A program made the translations under genes and the position numbers. Of a stretch of 64,000 nt of DNA, positions 62,022-64,000 are shown piece by piece. The first letter of the stretch is position 1. Each line of letters opens with the position of its first letter. The DNA is taken from the NCBI GenBank assembly GCA_021772515.1, contig JAJFLU010000039.1:62001-126000 (forward strand), written 5' to 3'. The stretch is from Opitutales bacterium (lineage in GTDB: Bacteria; Verrucomicrobiota; Verrucomicrobiia; Opitutales; UBA2987). The notes under the pieces were generated by a model. The model saw only the letters and a list, made by a program, of their open reading frames with translations. It made no database searches and was not told the DNA's origin.

Positions 62022-64000
62022 ATGGACAGCGAACACGAGAGACGCCTGGCGGCCATTATGTTTACGGACATCGTGGGCTACAGCGCGCTGGCTCAGGAGA
62101 ACGAGGATCTGAGCCTGGAGTTGCTGGAGGAGCATCGAGACCTCCTGCGGCCACTGTTTCCGCGATTCGGGGGCCGGGAAATCGAGACCATCGGGGATGC
62201 CTTTTTTCTGGAGTTCGGCAGTGTGCAGGAGGCCGTCCATTGCGGCATTGAAATCCAGAAAGTCCTCAATAACCGCAATGCCTCCGAGCCCAAGGAGCGT
62301 AAGATATTGGTGCGCGTGGGCATCCATGTGGGAGACATCGTGCATGTGGGCGATAAGGTGCATGGGGACGGGGTGAATATCGCAGCCCGTATCCAGCCGT
62401 TGGCCAAACCCGGCGGCATCGCAATCACCGATCAGGTTTATGCCTATCTGAGGACCAAGAAGCAACTCGAAGTCGTCTCGCAGGGGGTGCAGGAGCTGAA
62501 AAATATCGAAACCCGTGTTGAGGTGTTCGATGTGGTCCTTCCCTGGGAAAAAGAGGCGAAACCTGCCGCCGCGCCCATCAGGACAAAGGAAAAGAAAAAA
62601 ATGGGATGTCTGACTCTGGTGGGGGGAGGTCTCTTTATTTTGGCGGCTTTGGCGATAATCTTCGATCGCCCCATGGTTACTATCGAGAAGGATGAGCCTG
62701 TCCCGTCACCACCGCCGCCCGAACTCGCTTCCTACGATTCCATTGCGGTGCTGCCCTTCGACAATTTAAGCGACGAACGGGAGAACGCCTATTTCACCCG
62801 GGGCATCCACGAGGATATTTTAACCAGTCTCTCGAAGGTGAAGGCGCTCAAGGTCATTTCCCGCACCTCCGTCATGCAGTATGAGAATCAGACCCATAAT
62901 GTTCGTGAAATCGGGGAAGCTCTCGGCGTGGGTACGATACTCGAGGGCAGTGTGCGGCGATCCGGTATGCGGGTGCGGATTACGGCTCAGTTGATCGATG
63001 CGCGCACCGACGAACATCTCTGGGCGGAAAAGTACGACCGGGATTTGACGGATGTCTTCGCCCTGCAATCGACCATCGCAGAAGAAATTGTAAGCGCCCT
63101 GAAAGCGACGCTCACTCCGGAGGAAAAGGAGGGCATGGAGCGCATCGTAACGGAAAACACAGAGGCGTATGATCTCTATTTGAAGGCCCGTGATTTTCAT
63201 TTTCGATCCAGGGGAAACAAGGAGGAAGCGATACAGGCGGAAAGGCTTTACAATCAGGCAATCAAGCTGGACTCCACTTTTGCGCTGGCCTATGTGCAGC
63301 TATCCGTCCTGCATAGCGAGTTCTACTGGTTTGCCTGGGATCGCAGCGAGAAGCGCCTGCAAAAGTCCAAAGAGACTGTGGACCTTGCCCTACGCTTGCA
63401 ACCCGATCTCCCGGAGGGGCAAACAGCCTTGGCCTGGTATTATTATCATGGGTTTCAGAACTATGACCGGGCTCAGGAAATCCTTTTCAAGGTAATTAAC
63501 AAAATGCCCAACAACGCCGAGGCCTATGAAATTCTGGCTTACACCCAGCGCCGCCAGGGCAAGTGGCAGGAGAGTATAAACAACTTGCATAAAGCGACTG
63601 AACTGGATCCCCGCAATGAGGAAACTTTTGCCAGCCTGGCCAACACCTATCAGCTCGTTCGTGATTATCCCACCGCTCTGGGTATGCTGGATAAAGCCCT
63701 CAAGCTGGCCCCGGAATCCTTGCAAACAGTGGCTGAAAAAGGAGATTTATTGGTGAAATGGAAGGGAGATACCTCCTACTTCAAAGAGATTCTGGCAGAT
63801 CTTCCCGAAAATTTCGATCCGGGATTAGTAGTTACCCGGATGAAGATCGCAGTGCTTATGTTTGAAAGGGATTACAGGGGCGTTCTGGAGTTTATGGAAA
63901 CCTTTCCAAAAGAAGTGTTCGAGATGCAAGATGGAATCTTTCATATAGAATCTTTTAGGGGAATTCTCTACTATCTGTTGGGGGAACCTGAAAAATCCAG
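62022..64000 (+). CDS. Paralogous adenylate cyclase-TPR protein, partial at the window end
   Basis: At least 659 residues, cut by the window. ATG at 62022. It repeats the plan of the gene before it: 'AAIMFTDIVGYSALAQENED', 'REIETIGDAFFLEFGSVQEA', 'HGDGVNIAARIQPLAKPGG', a membrane segment after 'KKKMGCLTLVGGGLFILAAL', then 'DSIAVLPFDNLSDERENAYF' and TPR repeats. Identity is high over the cyclase and TolB-like parts and lower in the TPR part. The pair arose by tandem duplication. Catalytic residues are kept. Confidence 0.87.
   Translation, partial: MDSEHERRLAAIMFTDIVGYSALAQENEDLSLELLEEHRDLLRPLFPRFGGREIETIGDAFFLEFGSVQEAVHCGIEIQKVLNNRNASEPKERKILVRVGIHVGDIVHVGDKVHGDGVNIAARIQPLAKPGGIAITDQVYAYLRTKKQLEVVSQGVQELKNIETRVEVFDVVLPWEKEAKPAAAPIRTKEKKKMGCLTLVGGGLFILAALAIIFDRPMVTIEKDEPVPSPPPPELASYDSIAVLPFDNLSDERENAYFTRGIHEDILTSLSKVKALKVISRTSVMQYENQTHNVREIGEALGVGTILEGSVRRSGMRVRITAQLIDARTDEHLWAEKYDRDLTDVFALQSTIAEEIVSALKATLTPEEKEGMERIVTENTEAYDLYLKARDFHFRSRGNKEEAIQAERLYNQAIKLDSTFALAYVQLSVLHSEFYWFAWDRSEKRLQKSKETVDLALRLQPDLPEGQTALAWYYYHGFQNYDRAQEILFKVINKMPNNAEAYEILAYTQRRQGKWQESINNLHKATELDPRNEETFASLANTYQLVRDYPTALGMLDKALKLAPESLQTVAEKGDLLVKWKGDTSYFKEILADLPENFDPGLVVTRMKIAVLMFERDYRGVLEFMETFPKEVFEMQDGIFHIESFRGILYYLLGEPEKS

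Noticed and set aside
1-64000. tRNA or rRNA genes
   Set aside because: No cloverleaf with a TTCGANNC-type T-loop or rRNA-like segment was noticed in the intergenic regions I read; a covariance-model scan would be needed to exclude them fully.

Overview
The window most likely comes from a Gram-negative member of the Verrucomicrobiota, probably the Opitutae side. This is an inference. It rests on the style of the pseudopilin at 45667-46020, ThrH instead of SerB, a GTP-dependent PEP carboxykinase, an arrangement of tyrA, aroA and cmk along one strand, frequent weak or absent Shine-Dalgarno sites, and dispersed hairpin repeats. No rRNA or tRNA gene was seen to settle the taxonomy.

Layout. 1-1200: an NTF2-like protein and a BrnT/BrnA toxin-antitoxin pair. 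1275-8204 (minus): a respiratory multiheme cytochrome locus with a small class I cytochrome c, a NapC-headed seven-heme protein, an 11-heme cytochrome fused to a cytochrome b membrane domain, then a tetraheme c / four-cluster ferredoxin / NrfD module. It looks like two quinone-reactive modules exchanging electrons with periplasmic carriers, but no terminal reductase or dehydrogenase is present. 8429-12952 (minus): housekeeping ahcY, metK, pckG. 13056-13332: a MITE-like element with 20-nt inverted ends beginning and ending in TA. 13390-20117: thioesterase, a HicBA relic, aroK, GNAT, bifunctional nuclease, dihydrouridine synthase convergent with uvrA, and a glutaredoxin-like protein. 20307-34369: a catabolic-looking region with a hydroxypyruvate isomerase-like protein, two amidohydrolases, a creatinase-like M24 protein, an SDR, E1 alpha, E1 beta, a free lipoyl domain, an aldehyde dehydrogenase and an SLC13-type transporter. 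A hairpin repeat array (24371-24955) lies inside it.

34390-46020 is a surface-glycan region: three GT-C-like membrane proteins, an O-antigen-ligase/TPR protein, a methyltransferase-GT2 fusion and a methyltransferase, ending in a type IV pilin-like gene. A DUF2442/DUF4160 small-protein module sits inside it. 46205-54992 holds a PIN-TRAM protein and tyrA, aroA, cmk and thrH, with a 1181-residue exported beta-helix protein on the opposite strand between tyrA and aroA. 55048-64000 holds a frameshifted acyltransferase, an orphan AbrB-type antitoxin with a toxin relic, an exported M1 aminopeptidase and two tandem adenylate cyclase-TPR proteins, the second cut by the window end.

The most interesting signals are the cytochrome locus without a terminal enzyme, the E1/free-lipoyl operon without E2 or E3, the two-hairpin repeats whose stems vary in a compensating way around a constant CTTCA loop, the possible pilin-glycosylation locus, a run of decayed toxin-antitoxin modules, promoter-like sites exactly 6 nt from start codons, and three probable frameshifts of which two lie at 7-nt T runs.
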